A stretch of 64,000 nucleotides of DNA from Crocinitomicaceae bacterium. Its GTDB lineage: Bacteria > Bacteroidota > Bacteroidia > Flavobacteriales_D > Crocinitomicaceae. Below, piece by piece: positions 1 to 9,853 of this stretch. Position 1 is the stretch's first letter. The number at the start of each line of letters is the position of its first letter. The translations under genes and the position numbers were made by a program. The notes below the pieces were generated by a model. It had not been told where the DNA came from. It did no database searches and saw nothing but the letters and a program-made list of their open reading frames with translations. Location: assembly GCA_021325675.1 (NCBI GenBank), contig JAJTCM010000010.1, positions 1-64,000 of the forward strand. Reading direction: 5' to 3'.

Positions 1-2784
1 CTGAACCGAGATCCCCCACTCCGGGATAATCTGCTCGTTGGAGCTTGCGATCGTCCTGTCGGAGAAAACGGAGTCCAGAAGCGTTCCTCCTTTTTGATCA
101 TAGCGGTAAACTACCCATTCGGCAGTATCCGTACCACGGTCGATGAAGTTTTGGCCAGGGTTGGCGATATCGGCATATAAAAACTGGCACTCGAAGTAAC
201 CGGAAACCAGGTTTAGCGGGTCAACCACCTTGATGTTGATCGGGCCTTTGCCTTCCTCGTAAACCGGTTTTTCCATGAAGCCGTTGTTGACAATGAAGTC
301 AATGCTGGCCTGTGTCAAGTCAACCGCGCGGTTACCGTTTCCTGTTCCGTCAATACGGGTTACCTCAGGAGAGGTTCCGTAACCTGCGTCGAATCTTGTT
401 CCGCCCAATTCAGGGATCGGGTTATGCGGAATAGCAGGTACAGCAGTTACAGCACCACCATCATGTCCGTTACGGGAAGAAACATAAGGTCTCTTCTGAC
501 CGTCAAGCAACGTAGGATCATTCGGATTGTATGTCTTATAGTTATTGTAACCATAAGCAATTGCAATATAGTAATACGTTTTGTGGTTTACCAATCGGCG
601 CTCACCTTGAGCAAACTGGTCTTCCGTAACACTGAAAGTATGTCTGATACCTTTATTCTCACCGTCCACTTTTTCAACCGGAATAGAGAAACCAAGGTCT
701 TCATCGAATTCAAAGTTAATCAACCTTGAAATGTTGTTTTTAATGTCGCACTGAGCAACCAAACGTGCTTTTGTACCATCGCTGATATCAGCAACAGAAG
801 CTTCATCGTTGATCATCTGGAAAATCTGGTAACCTTCGAACTTGTAAACTTTGTCGAAAATCGTACCATCTCCCGGATCGATAATGTTGATGCGGTCTTC
901 TTCTGCGTAAGCCTCATTGTAGTTATTTGACCCAAGCGGGTTATCCAGCATCAGGATCAGCTCATTATCCAATTCCTGGATAGTTAACTTCGGTGCAGAT
1001 GGCGGATCGAAGATTTTGAAGCAGTTGTCAAACAAAGCCTGTGCTTTGGTATCCGCTCTTTTCAAAGATCTTACGGAAGCATACAAGTCACCTTCATAGC
1101 TGCGGGCGTAAACGATACCAACGGTAATGTTGTTAACCGCTCCCGGCTTGAGTGTAAACGGACCTGCAGCCTGAACGAAACGACGGTCACCTGCCTGGTT
1201 GTTGTTTGTTTCCTCGGACCAGTCGAAGCCCGGGTCATCACCGGCTGTACCCCAATGCAGGGTATCTGAATCATCCGGGAAGCAATATCTTGTTGGTGTG
1301 TTAGTAGAACCTGCACTACCGGAGAAACCTGTACCACCGTAAACAATCTGGTTACCGAATCTCCATGAACCTGTCATGTAGTTGTAGTACTGAGCAGCAG
1401 TCTGCGGATCGGATTGGTTGTCCGGTGCACCTGCTCCTGTAAAGTAGGTAAATCCTTTCATACCGAAACGCTCATTATCCACGATGCCGTCACCGTAACC
1501 GATACCAAGACCGCTGTAAACGATACCTGTATCTGCCAAAGCCTCTGCAACAGTTGGGATCACCAATTGGATCTCACCGTTGATTGTATCGTAATGCGGA
1601 CCTACGTTGTCTCTTCCATCGGCATCCTGGTAAGGGCCTTCAAAGAAGTCGACCCCGATAGCAGGTGGATTTTCACCATAACCTGGCTTACCTGTCTGTC
1701 CGTCATCGAAGTTATCCCCGTTAAGGCAGTAGCCCAAACCACGTGTTACATCACAACCTACGTAGTCATCATTGTAACCCCCAAGGTCGGTATCAACCCA
1801 CTGGGCAAAATAAGTATCCTCCAAAGTCTGTGTACCACGGTTGATCATTTCATAGTTATAGAAAGTCATGCGGTTCACTTCATCATCAGTTGTAAAGGTA
1901 AATGCCTGGGCACGGATTTCCATCCCAATCGGGTCACCACTTGTTTCCGTGTGGATATTTCCTTTATCGTTGAAAACCCACCAGTGCGTTTCATCACCAA
2001 AGAGGGAAATCCTTCTGTCGGAACCACAGCTGATATCATCTCTTCCGAGGATATCATCATACCATGGGTGGTCACCTGCAGCAACGTCATAAACACCATT
2101 CTGGTCACGGTCATAGAAAGGGGCAAGATAAAAATCCTGTCCGAGTGACTTATCTCCGTGCGCAGGCCAGTTTTGCAGCCTGTTCAGCAATTCATCCGAT
2201 GGCGCTTCGATATCTTCGTCAGGCTCAGCACCAGGCAAAGTAGACTCAAACCAGATATTGAACTTAATGATTTCAGATTTGCGGATTGTAAAGAACTTGT
2301 CATAAGCAATACATTCGTTCGGGCCGATGTTCGCTTCCCCAAAGTCTCTTCTTACGTTGTCCCCCACAGGGTTCAGCGGGTTATAATCGCCAGATCCCTG
2401 GGTAACCGTAAGCGGGCCTGTCCAGAAGTCGATACCCTGACGGAAGGTTTGGGCAGCCAGCTTTAACTGACCGTTAACGTCTGTTCCCCCCATCCATAAA
2501 GCACCGGAATAAATAGCAGTCAAGCCGCTACCTTTCGGTACTTCGTAAGCAGCAACCCCGTTCGCCCTGTCAAGGAAGAGGATACCACCTGCTTCCAATA
2601 ACGCGTTTACGTCATTGAACTGCATATTGAGTTTAGCGTTGGCCGGTGCACAATTAGCCTTATTTACAACTGCGCCGGAATTTGTTCCTTTTTTCTCTTT
2701 CCCCTGGTTGTGGTTATAAGCCCACAACGTATTAGCAAATGCAGCAAATGCTAAAAGGAAGATCAGTTTTCTTGAGTTTTTCAT
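1..2784 (-). CDS. Large secreted surface protein, probable T9SS cargo (partial, C-terminus beyond the window)
   Basis: Reading the minus strand from the ATG at 2784 gives an unbroken frame of 928 codons that leaves the window at base 1, so the end is missing. It opens with a signal peptide (MKNSRKLIFLLAFAAFANTL, then WAYNHNQ). Around residues 40-110 it has AAYEVPKGSGL and IYSGALWMGG followed by LAAQTFRQG and DFWTGP. From memory this block recurs in very large Bacteroidota surface proteins that usually end in a T9SS sorting domain, but that end is not visible here. Asp/Asn-Gly rich stretches (YDRDQNGVYD, DADGRDN) suggest calcium sites, and an FN3-like part begins near PPSAPKLTIQELDN. It starts 20 bp after the TonB receptor stop, so the two are probably one operon and may act together on the surface. 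Function unknown; the open frame and secretion signal are clear. Confidence 0.85.
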   Translation of the reverse strand, partial: MKNSRKLIFLLAFAAFANTLWAYNHNQGKEKKGTNSGAVVNKANCAPANAKLNMQFNDVNALLEAGGILFLDRANGVAAYEVPKGSGLTAIYSGALWMGGTDVNGQLKLAAQTFRQGIDFWTGPLTVTQGSGDYNPLNPVGDNVRRDFGEANIGPNECIAYDKFFTIRKSEIIKFNIWFESTLPGAEPDEDIEAPSDELLNRLQNWPAHGDKSLGQDFYLAPFYDRDQNGVYDVAAGDHPWYDDILGRDDISCGSDRRISLFGDETHWWVFNDKGNIHTETSGDPIGMEIRAQAFTFTTDDEVNRMTFYNYEMINRGTQTLEDTYFAQWVDTDLGGYNDDYVGCDVTRGLGYCLNGDNFDDGQTGKPGYGENPPAIGVDFFEGPYQDADGRDNVGPHYDTINGEIQLVIPTVAEALADTGIVYSGLGIGYGDGIVDNERFGMKGFTYFTGAGAPDNQSDPQTAAQYYNYMTGSWRFGNQIVYGGTGFSGSAGSTNTPTRYCFPDDSDTLHWGTAGDDPGFDWSEETNNNQAGDRRFVQAAGPFTLKPGAVNNITVGIVYARSYEGDLYASVRSLKRADTKAQALFDNCFKIFDPPSAPKLTIQELDNELILMLDNPLGSNNYNEAYAEEDRINIIDPGDGTIFDKVYKFEGYQIFQMINDEASVADISDGTKARLVAQCDIKNNISRLINFEFDEDLGFSIPVEKVDGENKGIRHTFSVTEDQFAQGERRLVNHKTYYYIAIAYGYNNYKTYNPNDPTLLDGQKRPYVSSRNGHDGGAVTAVPAIPHNPIPELGGTRFDAGYGTSPEVTRIDGTGNGNRAVDLTQASIDFIVNNGFMEKPVYEEGKGPINIKVVDPLNLVSGYFECQFLYADIANPGQNFIDRGTDTAEWVVYRYDQKGGTLLDSVFSDRTIASSNEQIIPEWGISVQ

Positions 2785-2804
2785 TTTGTTAAATCTATTA
2801 CAAA

Positions 2805-5800
2805 TTAGAAATCAAATTTCACACCTAATCTAATTGTTCTTGGCGCACTAATATTAAACGCATTCTGTACTTTCATAGCATAGTAATCCCTGAAAGACTG
2901 CTCATCGATTTGGTTTTGAATAGCAGACTGGAATTGAGCAGCAGCGAGGTAACCATCATCATCCCAGTTTCCTGTAGCGCGGTAAACGCCCAGTACATTC
3001 AATTGGTTGAAGAGGTTCGTTACACGGAGGTAAACATTCAGGAAAGCCATTTTTTTCTTGTCATCTTCCTTACCGAATTCGAGGTTAAACGTTCTGTCTA
3101 ACTGCAAATCCAACCTGTATTGCCAAGGAAGGCGGGAACCGTTTGTTGTTCCGCTCAAACCAGCTCCCAGCGGGCTCATGGATGCATCGTTGGTGATGGC
3201 ATTCTGACGGGAGTAAGGTGAACCTGAATAAATGTTTGTTACGATATTTAAACCTGTGTTTTCAAAAACAGCGAAGTCTTTGATCATCGGACCGTTGTAG
3301 TCTTCGTCTTCACCGTAACGGTAGTCAGCAGTAATCGCGAAAGCGTGGCGCTGATCGTAATCGTAAGGGAAGATTGTTCTCAGGTTTGGCTGACCGGCGC
3401 TGATCAGGCTGAGCGCTGAAGCGGCATCGGAACCTGTACCTTCAGCAAACTGCAGGGTATAAGCTGCTGTCATACGGAAGTTACCTGTTCTACGTAAATC
3501 GTAGGAGATCGTCATACCTTTTACAGTACCGAAGTCACGGTTACCGAAAGTTTTGTAAGAGTTCGGGTAAGCTTCGAAAACGTTGATCAACTGTACGTTG
3601 TTTCTTTGCTCACGGTAGAAAGCAGAGATTTTAATGGAAGACGTTTTAGACAATACCTGCTGGAAACCTAATTCGTAATCGATTGTTGTTTCAGGCTTCA
3701 AATCAGGGTTGTTGATGATATCACTTCTGTTTTGGATAAACTGGTAGTCAACCGGGTCAAAACGGAAACCGGAAGTCGGACGTTTTGTCAGGATATCGTA
3801 GTGAGCGAAGAAAGATGCTTCATCCGAAATCGGGAAGGAGAAAGCAACCCTTGGCATAAAGTTGTATTGTGGCTTGTAGTCTGTGAAAGCATCGGAAGTC
3901 ACTTTAGTCAGTGAAGGATCATGCAGCCATGGAGCGATACCACCGGCACCTCTCAATACACGTGCATCTTCTACTTCAACACCTTCAGCGTTATACCAGA
4001 TATCACCTGAACGGAAACCGTTGATTGCAGTCGGGTTGTCAACGTCGTTTACATAAACTACGTAGTCGTCACCGATCACTTCAGGAATGTTAACCCATGA
4101 GTAAGTTCCCGGTTCGTCATTCTTTCTTGTGCGTGCCTCAGCTGCCGTTAAAGCAGTGTAAACAAGGTATTTGTCTTTCAATACCGGCTGGTTGGCGTCA
4201 AATACATCCAAACGTACACCTACGTTGAATACGATGTCGTTGAATGCGAATTTATCCATCAGGTAACCTGAAATGTAGATCGGCTGGAATGCACCGATGA
4301 ACCTGCGGTAGTTATTGTTTTCGTCAAAATCTGTAAAGTAATTGTCGATATCGGTTTTTCCTTTTACTTTTTTACCTGTGTGGTCGTAACCGTAGTAAGA
4401 AATGTAAGAGTTACCGCTGTTAAGCAATTCGTCCGGGGAGAACATATCCAACTGCATAATGTTCGGATCGTAGCTGTCAACATCGAGGAAATCGTTACCT
4501 GCAGGATCAAGCCCTAACTTGAGACGGAGATTGTAATCGAAGAAAGACTGGTTGTCAACGATTTGTTCGTCGCCAACAAATTTACCCCCCTGTCCTCCGT
4601 ACTCACCTGTACCGGATGTGTGGGCATAACCTGTATTCAGACGCTCATAGTCACGGTACTGACGCGTACCAGCGTAGAACATTCTGTAATCAGATCTGTC
4701 AAGCTCAGGCATGTGGAAGTTTGCCAGCTGACGGGCAATTGTCCAGATGCTGATCGGACCGTTTACACCTGAACCCCATGAGCGGTCAGTTCTTTTCTCA
4801 AACTCGAAACCGAGTGAAAGAGAGTGGTCACCGATGTTTACGGAACCTGAACCTGTTACACGGAACTGATCGTTTTCAGATTTACCGAAACCATTGTATG
4901 GTGTACCAATGTTAGACCATAAAGTATAAATTGAAGCCGGAACGTCACCGTTTCTCAAACCTCCGCCTAGCTGAACCTGGAATAAGTCTTCGTAGTGACC
5001 GATCGGGTTGCCTGCGTAAATAGAGAAATACTGTGAAGTAATGGCTGCAAGTGCAGAGTTTGTTTCAGAAGGAGTAAAAGACACTTCAACATCGTTGTAG
5101 TCATTTTGCTCGTAGAAATCAGGAACACCGTCACCGTTGGAATCTACCGGCTGGTAAGTTCTTTCCCGGCGGGTTTCGAATGTACCAACGTGACCGTAGT
5201 TAAAGATATTGAACTGGTGCTTGTCATCAAAAGATGCAGCTTTGGATTTGGAGTAATCCACCATTAAAGAGTAGAACGCACTTTTGATTTTAGAGCTTGA
5301 CCCTTCCTGGTTATTATTGAAACGCTGTGTCAAACGACCGTAAACCCGGTAGTCAAGTGCAGTTGTTGTTCCAAAGTTCGTAAAGTTCAGCAGGGAACCT
5401 GAGTAAGAATAAGCGCTTCCTCTATCGTAGTTGATAGACCCACCAAAAGTAAGGTTAACGGATGGCCCTGTATTTACATCAATTTTACCTGATCCGGAAA
5501 CAACCGTATTTCTTGCGTTCATTCTCCAGTCTACTTTTTCAAAGTCATCAGCGCGAAGGAAGTTGGCATTGTGGAAAGTACCCCCACCGGTTGCAGCCGG
5601 ACGGATCGGATTTTCGAGCAATTCATCGCGAACTTCTTTTTTAACACGCCAGTTACCACCATACAGCGGACGTCCGTCCAACTGGTCTGTAATGTTACCT
5701 GAAATCAGGAAGCCCAGTCTTGGCTTGATTTTTCTGCCCGTGGAATCTTTCTGCATCCAAAGCGGACCGGAAAGCATTCCCTCAAATAAGTTATAACCGT

Positions 5801-6605
5801 ATTTATCCAAACCGAACACTTTACCGTCGTAGCCGTTTTCATCTTTTCCTTTGAAGTAGAAACCTGATGAAACCACCTCGGCGCTACCGAAGAATTTCGC
5901 GGACGGCCCTCTCGTTGTAACCGAGATAATACCACCGGTTGCATCCCCGTAGTTTGCAGGCAAACCACCTGTAATTACGGAAACTTCTTCGATTGCCGAT
6001 TTCGGAAGGTTGGATGAACCACGCACCTTAATACCATCAATGTAGAAATAAGTACCATCTGAACGGGAACCACGAACGCTGATCTCGCCTGTACCTTCCT
6101 GGGCGTTTACACCACCCACTGTACTTGCTACACCGGCTGCGGAACGAACAGGTAAACGGGAGATATCCTCACGTGTAATGGTTGCACCGGAAGCACCACC
6201 ATCCCTGTCGATGAGCGGAACCTTATAGGCAACAATCCTAACCTCTTCCACTTCTTTAACAGATGCTGCCTTTACTAAGGGCACATTATCCATAAAGGTG
6301 ATTTTGTCGGCAGAAACAACCACACCGGTTGTCAAACTTGCCTGGTATCCTTCCCCTTCATTCCTAACTTCCAGGTCATATTCACCAGGGGTCAGGGAGT
6401 TGATCTGGAACTTACCGTCAAAGTCAGTGTTTGCACCTGCTTTGATAGCACCAGCCTGCTTTAAAAGCACTTTACATCCAAAGATGGGTTCATTGGATGT
6501 ACCGTCTACTACAGAGCCTTTTATGGTTCCTAAACCCGACTGGGAAAAACCATAAACAGCTGTCAGTAAGACGCTTAAAACTAATAAGTTGAGTTTTCTT
6601 AACAT
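2805..6605 (-). CDS. TonB-dependent receptor with carboxypeptidase-regulatory-like N-terminal domain
   Basis: 1266 aa outer-membrane receptor. Residues 1-21 are a signal peptide ending GFSQ. Residues 25-110 form a carboxypeptidase-regulatory-like beta domain (GTIKGSVVDGTSNEPIFGC, then a DFDGKFQINSL turn). The plug follows at about 140-230 (ITREDISRLPVRS, GGVNAQEGTGEISVRGSR, YIDGIKVRG, NYGDATGGIISVTTRG). The remainder is a beta-barrel rich in aromatic strands and ends in APRTIRLGVKFDF, with the terminal Phe usual for barrel insertion. Two or more DxNxDG-like loops (DSNGDGVPD) may bind calcium. No SusD homologue is next to it; the partner 20 bp downstream is the large surface protein, so this is not a classical SusC/SusD pair. 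The substrate cannot be told from the sequence. The 249 bp upstream are AT-rich and should hold the promoter. Confidence 0.93.
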   Translation of the reverse strand: MLRKLNLLVLSVLLTAVYGFSQSGLGTIKGSVVDGTSNEPIFGCKVLLKQAGAIKAGANTDFDGKFQINSLTPGEYDLEVRNEGEGYQASLTTGVVVSADKITFMDNVPLVKAASVKEVEEVRIVAYKVPLIDRDGGASGATITREDISRLPVRSAAGVASTVGGVNAQEGTGEISVRGSRSDGTYFYIDGIKVRGSSNLPKSAIEEVSVITGGLPANYGDATGGIISVTTRGPSAKFFGSAEVVSSGFYFKGKDENGYDGKVFGLDKYGYNLFEGMLSGPLWMQKDSTGRKIKPRLGFLISGNITDQLDGRPLYGGNWRVKKEVRDELLENPIRPAATGGGTFHNANFLRADDFEKVDWRMNARNTVVSGSGKIDVNTGPSVNLTFGGSINYDRGSAYSYSGSLLNFTNFGTTTALDYRVYGRLTQRFNNNQEGSSSKIKSAFYSLMVDYSKSKAASFDDKHQFNIFNYGHVGTFETRRERTYQPVDSNGDGVPDFYEQNDYNDVEVSFTPSETNSALAAITSQYFSIYAGNPIGHYEDLFQVQLGGGLRNGDVPASIYTLWSNIGTPYNGFGKSENDQFRVTGSGSVNIGDHSLSLGFEFEKRTDRSWGSGVNGPISIWTIARQLANFHMPELDRSDYRMFYAGTRQYRDYERLNTGYAHTSGTGEYGGQGGKFVGDEQIVDNQSFFDYNLRLKLGLDPAGNDFLDVDSYDPNIMQLDMFSPDELLNSGNSYISYYGYDHTGKKVKGKTDIDNYFTDFDENNNYRRFIGAFQPIYISGYLMDKFAFNDIVFNVGVRLDVFDANQPVLKDKYLVYTALTAAEARTRKNDEPGTYSWVNIPEVIGDDYVVYVNDVDNPTAINGFRSGDIWYNAEGVEVEDARVLRGAGGIAPWLHDPSLTKVTSDAFTDYKPQYNFMPRVAFSFPISDEASFFAHYDILTKRPTSGFRFDPVDYQFIQNRSDIINNPDLKPETTIDYELGFQQVLSKTSSIKISAFYREQRNNVQLINVFEAYPNSYKTFGNRDFGTVKGMTISYDLRRTGNFRMTAAYTLQFAEGTGSDAASALSLISAGQPNLRTIFPYDYDQRHAFAITADYRYGEDEDYNGPMIKDFAVFENTGLNIVTNIYSGSPYSRQNAITNDASMSPLGAGLSGTTNGSRLPWQYRLDLQLDRTFNLEFGKEDDKKKMAFLNVYLRVTNLFNQLNVLGVYRATGNWDDDGYLAAAQFQSAIQNQIDEQSFRDYYAMKVQNAFNISAPRTIRLGVKFDF

Positions 6606-6800
6606 AAGTACAGTTTAATAATTATACTTTTTTCCTTAAATAAGCCCGTAAATATAGATAAATCATTTGTAATAAAATTAAATTGTTAATTTTTTTTAAA
6701 AAAATGTACCACTATTCACATTTAACAAAATTAGTAAGTCTGGAATGAATATATTGCGCGATTTTTCCGCAATTTGAGTTTAAAGTATACAGGTCTAAAT

Positions 6801-6827
6801 AAAAAATCCCCCGAAAAAACGGGGGAT
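6801..6827 (-). terminator. Intrinsic terminator
   Basis: The 8-bp inverted repeat ATCCCCCG/CGGGGGAT (6806-6813 and 6820-6827) has a six-base loop. On the minus strand it is followed by T6 (6801-6806). It lies about 30 bp after the stop of the minus-strand gene ending at 6855 and insulates the TonB operon downstream. Confidence 0.85.
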
Positions 6828-6854
6828 GAACCAAAAAACTAAACTATTTTACTC

Positions 6855-7823
6855 TTAGAACCCTATTCCGAATGCCATCATGATGTAACCGTTGTTAAGC
6901 AGCTTGCTCATTTTCTCGGCTTTGATCGGCGATTCGATGCCCGGTTTTTTCCCTAGCTCCATACGAACATAAAGTCCCGGCTTTCCTCTCAGCACATCAG
7001 CCGAAATACGGAAACCCATGTTTTTCTTGCTTATCTTTTCAATGGTATATGTATCGATTGTCCCGGCGGGGTTCTTCACGTAAGCCTCTTTACCGGTTTT
7101 GATTACCGGGGCAAAGAGAAACTCGATGTTTACGTTGCTCATACTTCTTACCCGGCGGGTTTTTGAGCCGGTAGTTACGGAAGAAAACCTTCCTTTGAAA
7201 TACGTGTATTCCCCTGCATGAAGCCCGACACCAAGAACGATATTGTCCTGGCCGGTATAAGCGCCGCTGATGAAACCCGGATCAACGCCGTTCATGTCCC
7301 TCAGCTCCATAATCCGCGTAGAATCGGTATTATTCTGTCCGTAGATCCTTGAATTCAGGTTAAAGGAAGCTGTAAAGCCTTGTGTGTTGCGTGTTTTAAC
7401 CGTGTAATTGGTTGAATATTCGTAACCACCGCCTGATCCCAATTCGATCTTGTGGTCCTTTTCAGACTCGTTGTCCCTGAAATGAAACACTCCGCGCAGC
7501 TCGACATTCTTGTAGGAAGGCAATTTATCGAACAAGGCTTCATCGTATTTAATCAAACCTCCCGACTTCATCTGGTTAGCCAGGTCGAGCTCCAGGTTTC
7601 CGGAAAACGTGGCAATTTTACCCAAAGTAAAACGTCCGGCAACGCCATACAGGATCCCGCCTGAGTTTTTGGACTGGATGTCAATCCCGGCAAAAACACC
7701 TACGTTCCAGATATTCTTGTACGGATCGTTATAATCCGTTTGAATGGTTACCTGCTCCTGCGCCTGGGCGGCAATTCCAAGGCCGAAGAAAAAAACGAAT
7801 AAACTGAGGGATTTCTTGTTCAT
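6855..7823 (-). CDS. Secreted protein of unknown function, possibly an outer-membrane beta-barrel
   Basis: 322 aa from the ATG at 7823, chosen because it opens a clean signal peptide (MNKKSLSLFVFFFGLGIAAQ, cleaved after AQAQ). The frame is open for 50 more codons upstream to 7973, but that extension is basic, has no signal-peptide character and reaches the tsf terminator. The mature part has alternating aromatic and polar strands (WNVGVFAGIDIQ, ELRGVFHFRD, YTYFKGRFSSV, VNIEFLFAPVI) and ends MMAFGIGF with a terminal Phe, which fits a small outer-membrane barrel. It is not recognised as a named family. It stands alone between two intrinsic terminators. Confidence 0.75.
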   Translation of the reverse strand: MNKKSLSLFVFFFGLGIAAQAQEQVTIQTDYNDPYKNIWNVGVFAGIDIQSKNSGGILYGVAGRFTLGKIATFSGNLELDLANQMKSGGLIKYDEALFDKLPSYKNVELRGVFHFRDNESEKDHKIELGSGGGYEYSTNYTVKTRNTQGFTASFNLNSRIYGQNNTDSTRIMELRDMNGVDPGFISGAYTGQDNIVLGVGLHAGEYTYFKGRFSSVTTGSKTRRVRSMSNVNIEFLFAPVIKTGKEAYVKNPAGTIDTYTIEKISKKNMGFRISADVLRGKPGLYVRMELGKKPGIESPIKAEKMSKLLNNGYIMMAFGIGF

Positions 7824-7971
7824 AGCTCTGAGTGTATATGCTGCAAAGATCTGAACGAGCAGGCAACGGGGCAATAATGCAAATGCCTTATTCGGAATGT
7901 TAAATTGATAGTGAGCTTCCGTTACAAACTTCACTTTGCGCTTTTGCTTAAACATAGCGCCTTTGTGATAC

Positions 7972-8004
7972 AAAAAAAGGCCCCCCGAAATACGGGAAGC
8001 CTTT
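7972..8004 (-). terminator. Intrinsic terminator after tsf
   Basis: On the minus strand AAAGGCTTCCCG, loop TATTT, CGGGGGGCCTTT form a 12-bp stem with two G-U pairs, running into T7 (7972-7978). It lies 25 bp downstream of the tsf stop and closes the rplM-rpsI-rpsB-tsf operon. Confidence 0.88.
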
Positions 8005-8028
8005 AAAATATTGAGTTTCGAATTTTGA

Positions 8029-8859
8029 TTATCCTAAAGAGAATCTTTCGAAAGCTGTAACCGTTAAGTTTTTCTCAGCAGAAGCCAGGAATTGCTCTAC
8101 AGTCAATTTGTTATCCCTAACAAACGGCTGGCTCAGCAATGTGTTTTCCTGGAAGAATTTGTTCAGTCTTCCCTGGGAGATTTTCTCAGCCATATCAGCC
8201 GGTTTACCTTCCTGGATTGCAAGCTCTTTACCGATCTCAAGCTCACGCTCGATTGTTCTTTCGTCAACGCCTTCTTTGTTGAGGGCGATCGGGTTCATTG
8301 CAGCAATCTGCATAGCAACCTGCTTACCTGCATCGTCAGCAGCTTCTGAATTGGAGTTCAGGGCTACGAGGGTAGCTAAACGGTTGCCCGGGTGGTTGTA
8401 AGCAGCTACTTTAGGAGCAGACAATTTTGCATAAGCAGACAAATCGATTTTTTCACCGATAACACCTACCTGCTCTGTGATTTTTTCTTCAACAGACAAT
8501 TTTTCGTCAAAAGGAAGGCTTTTCAGCTCTTCGATAGACGAAGGCATGTTTGCGATAGCGATATCCATAATGGATTGTACGAAGTTGCGGTAGTTTTCGT
8601 TTTTAGCAACGAAATCTGTTTCGCAGTTCAGTGTCATGATCACCCCTTCGGAACCGTCTTCGGTCGTCTGGGCAAAAATAACCCCTTCTTTTGCTTCGTT
8701 ATCACCTCTTTTCGCAGCTACTTTTTGTCCTTTTTTACGCAGGATGTCGATTGCCGCTTCGAAATCACCGTTTGATTCAACGAGCGCGTTCTTGCAGTCC
8801 ATCATTCCCGCCCCTGTTTGCTGGCGTAATTTATTTACGTCTGAAGCTGTAATTGCCAT
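8029..8859 (-). CDS. tsf: Translation elongation factor Ts
   Basis: 276 aa, normal length for EF-Ts, the nucleotide-exchange factor that regenerates EF-Tu-GTP. The N-terminal UBA-like domain reads DVNKLRQQTGAGMMDCKNAL, the family signature. The conserved exchange motif NCETDFVAKNENY is at about residues 78-90. The C-terminal core contains PKVAAYNHPGNR and QPFVRDNKLTVEQFL. It is the last gene of the ribosomal operon, 97 bp after rpsB, and is followed by a strong terminator. Nothing unusual is seen in the coding sequence; the spacer before it carries a near-palindromic hairpin. Confidence 0.98.
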   Translation of the reverse strand: MAITASDVNKLRQQTGAGMMDCKNALVESNGDFEAAIDILRKKGQKVAAKRGDNEAKEGVIFAQTTEDGSEGVIMTLNCETDFVAKNENYRNFVQSIMDIAIANMPSSIEELKSLPFDEKLSVEEKITEQVGVIGEKIDLSAYAKLSAPKVAAYNHPGNRLATLVALNSNSEAADDAGKQVAMQIAAMNPIALNKEGVDERTIERELEIGKELAIQEGKPADMAEKISQGRLNKFFQENTLLSQPFVRDNKLTVEQFLASAEKNLTVTAFERFSLG

Positions 8860-8896
8860 TTTTATAAAAATTTATGAGACAATCGACTTAAGACTT

Positions 8897-8929
8897 GAAG
8901 ACATAAGACTTATCCGGCCTTATGTCTTC
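8897..8929. repeat. Intergenic inverted repeat between rpsB and tsf
   Basis: GAAGACATAAG (8897-8907) and CTTATGTCTTC (8919-8929) are perfect 11-bp arms around an 11-base spacer. The surrounding bases repeat the same words (TTAAGACTTG, TAAGACTTAT), giving a low-complexity palindromic patch. There is no T-run, so it is not an intrinsic terminator. It would form a hairpin in the rpsB-tsf mRNA, where it could affect stability or the rpsB:tsf ratio (inference). Confidence 0.7.
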
Positions 8930-8956
8930 TGTCTAATATCTTTAGTCTTGTTGTTA

Positions 8957-9721
8957 TTAATCGTTTGTTTGTTCTTCGCTTACTACTTTTTCAGCAGCAA
9001 CTTCTTCTTTGTCAGCAGCTTTGTCTTTGCTGTTTTTTCTTTCGTCGAGACCAACTTTGATAGCGCCGCAAATCTGGTCCAAAAGGATCGCAATTGATTT
9101 TGTAGCATCATCGTTCGCCGGGATCGGGAAATCAACCAAACGCGGGTTGGTGTTTGTATCAACGATAGCGAAAATTGGAATGTTCAATCTTTTTGCTTCG
9201 TGCAATGCGATGTTTTCTTTCAAGATGTCAACGAGGAAAATTGCAGAAGGCTGACGGGTCATATCAACGATCGAACCGAAGTTTTTCTCTAATTTCTCTC
9301 TCTGACGGGTTTTGAACAGACGCTCTCTTTTAGAAAGTGTTTCCCATGTTCCATCTGTCTTCATCTTATCGATAGAAGCCATTTTACGAATCGATTTACG
9401 AGTCGTCTGGAAGTTTGTCAACATACCACCGGTCCAACGTTCAGTAACGAAGGGCATGTTTACAGCTTTTACCCTGTCTGCAACAATCTCTTTCGCTTGT
9501 TTCTTAGTAGCAACAAACAAAACTTTTTTACCTGATTTTGCAATTTGGGTCATCGCTGCACACGCCTGGTCCAGGTGAGCAATTGTCTTATTAAGGTCAA
9601 TAACGTGGATACCTTTTTGCTCACCGAAGATGTACGGTGCCATGGCAGGGTTCCACTTTCTTTTTTGGTGTCCGAAATGAACACCTGCGTCTAATAATTC
9701 TTGAAAAGTTAATTTTGACAT
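8957..9721 (-). CDS. rpsB: 30S ribosomal protein S2
   Basis: 254 aa. The N-terminus LTFQELLDAGVHFGHQKRKWNP is the S2 signature, and ERWTGGMLTNFQT and LVDFPIPANDDATKSI are the conserved middle and C-terminal blocks. A Lys/Glu-rich tail of about 30 residues (DERKNSKDKAADKEEV onwards) extends past the conserved core, as is common in Bacteroidota S2. The gene lies between rpsI (132 bp upstream) and tsf (97 bp downstream) on the same strand. Confidence 0.98.
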   Translation of the reverse strand: MSKLTFQELLDAGVHFGHQKRKWNPAMAPYIFGEQKGIHVIDLNKTIAHLDQACAAMTQIAKSGKKVLFVATKKQAKEIVADRVKAVNMPFVTERWTGGMLTNFQTTRKSIRKMASIDKMKTDGTWETLSKRERLFKTRQREKLEKNFGSIVDMTRQPSAIFLVDILKENIALHEAKRLNIPIFAIVDTNTNPRLVDFPIPANDDATKSIAILLDQICGAIKVGLDERKNSKDKAADKEEVAAEKVVSEEQTND

Positions 9722-9853
9722 TTTTTTAATTTTTTAAAGTTGTTTACGTTCCTTTAGTAATCAGCAGAACGAGGGACCAGTCAGCAGACCGGCAGTGCTC
9801 GCAGCTTGGATACTAAACCTGTCAAATCCGGAATAAAACCCGGAGTAAAATTC

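Noticed and set aside
424-2466. Open frames on the plus strand and other minus frames inside 1-2784
   Set aside because: They overlap the long minus-strand frame of 928 codons with signal peptide and family-like content, and have the skewed composition of shadow frames.
7824-7973. Longer N-terminus for the secreted protein at 6855-7823
   Set aside because: The 50 extra residues are basic and would put the signal peptide inside the chain; the start at 7823 is far better.
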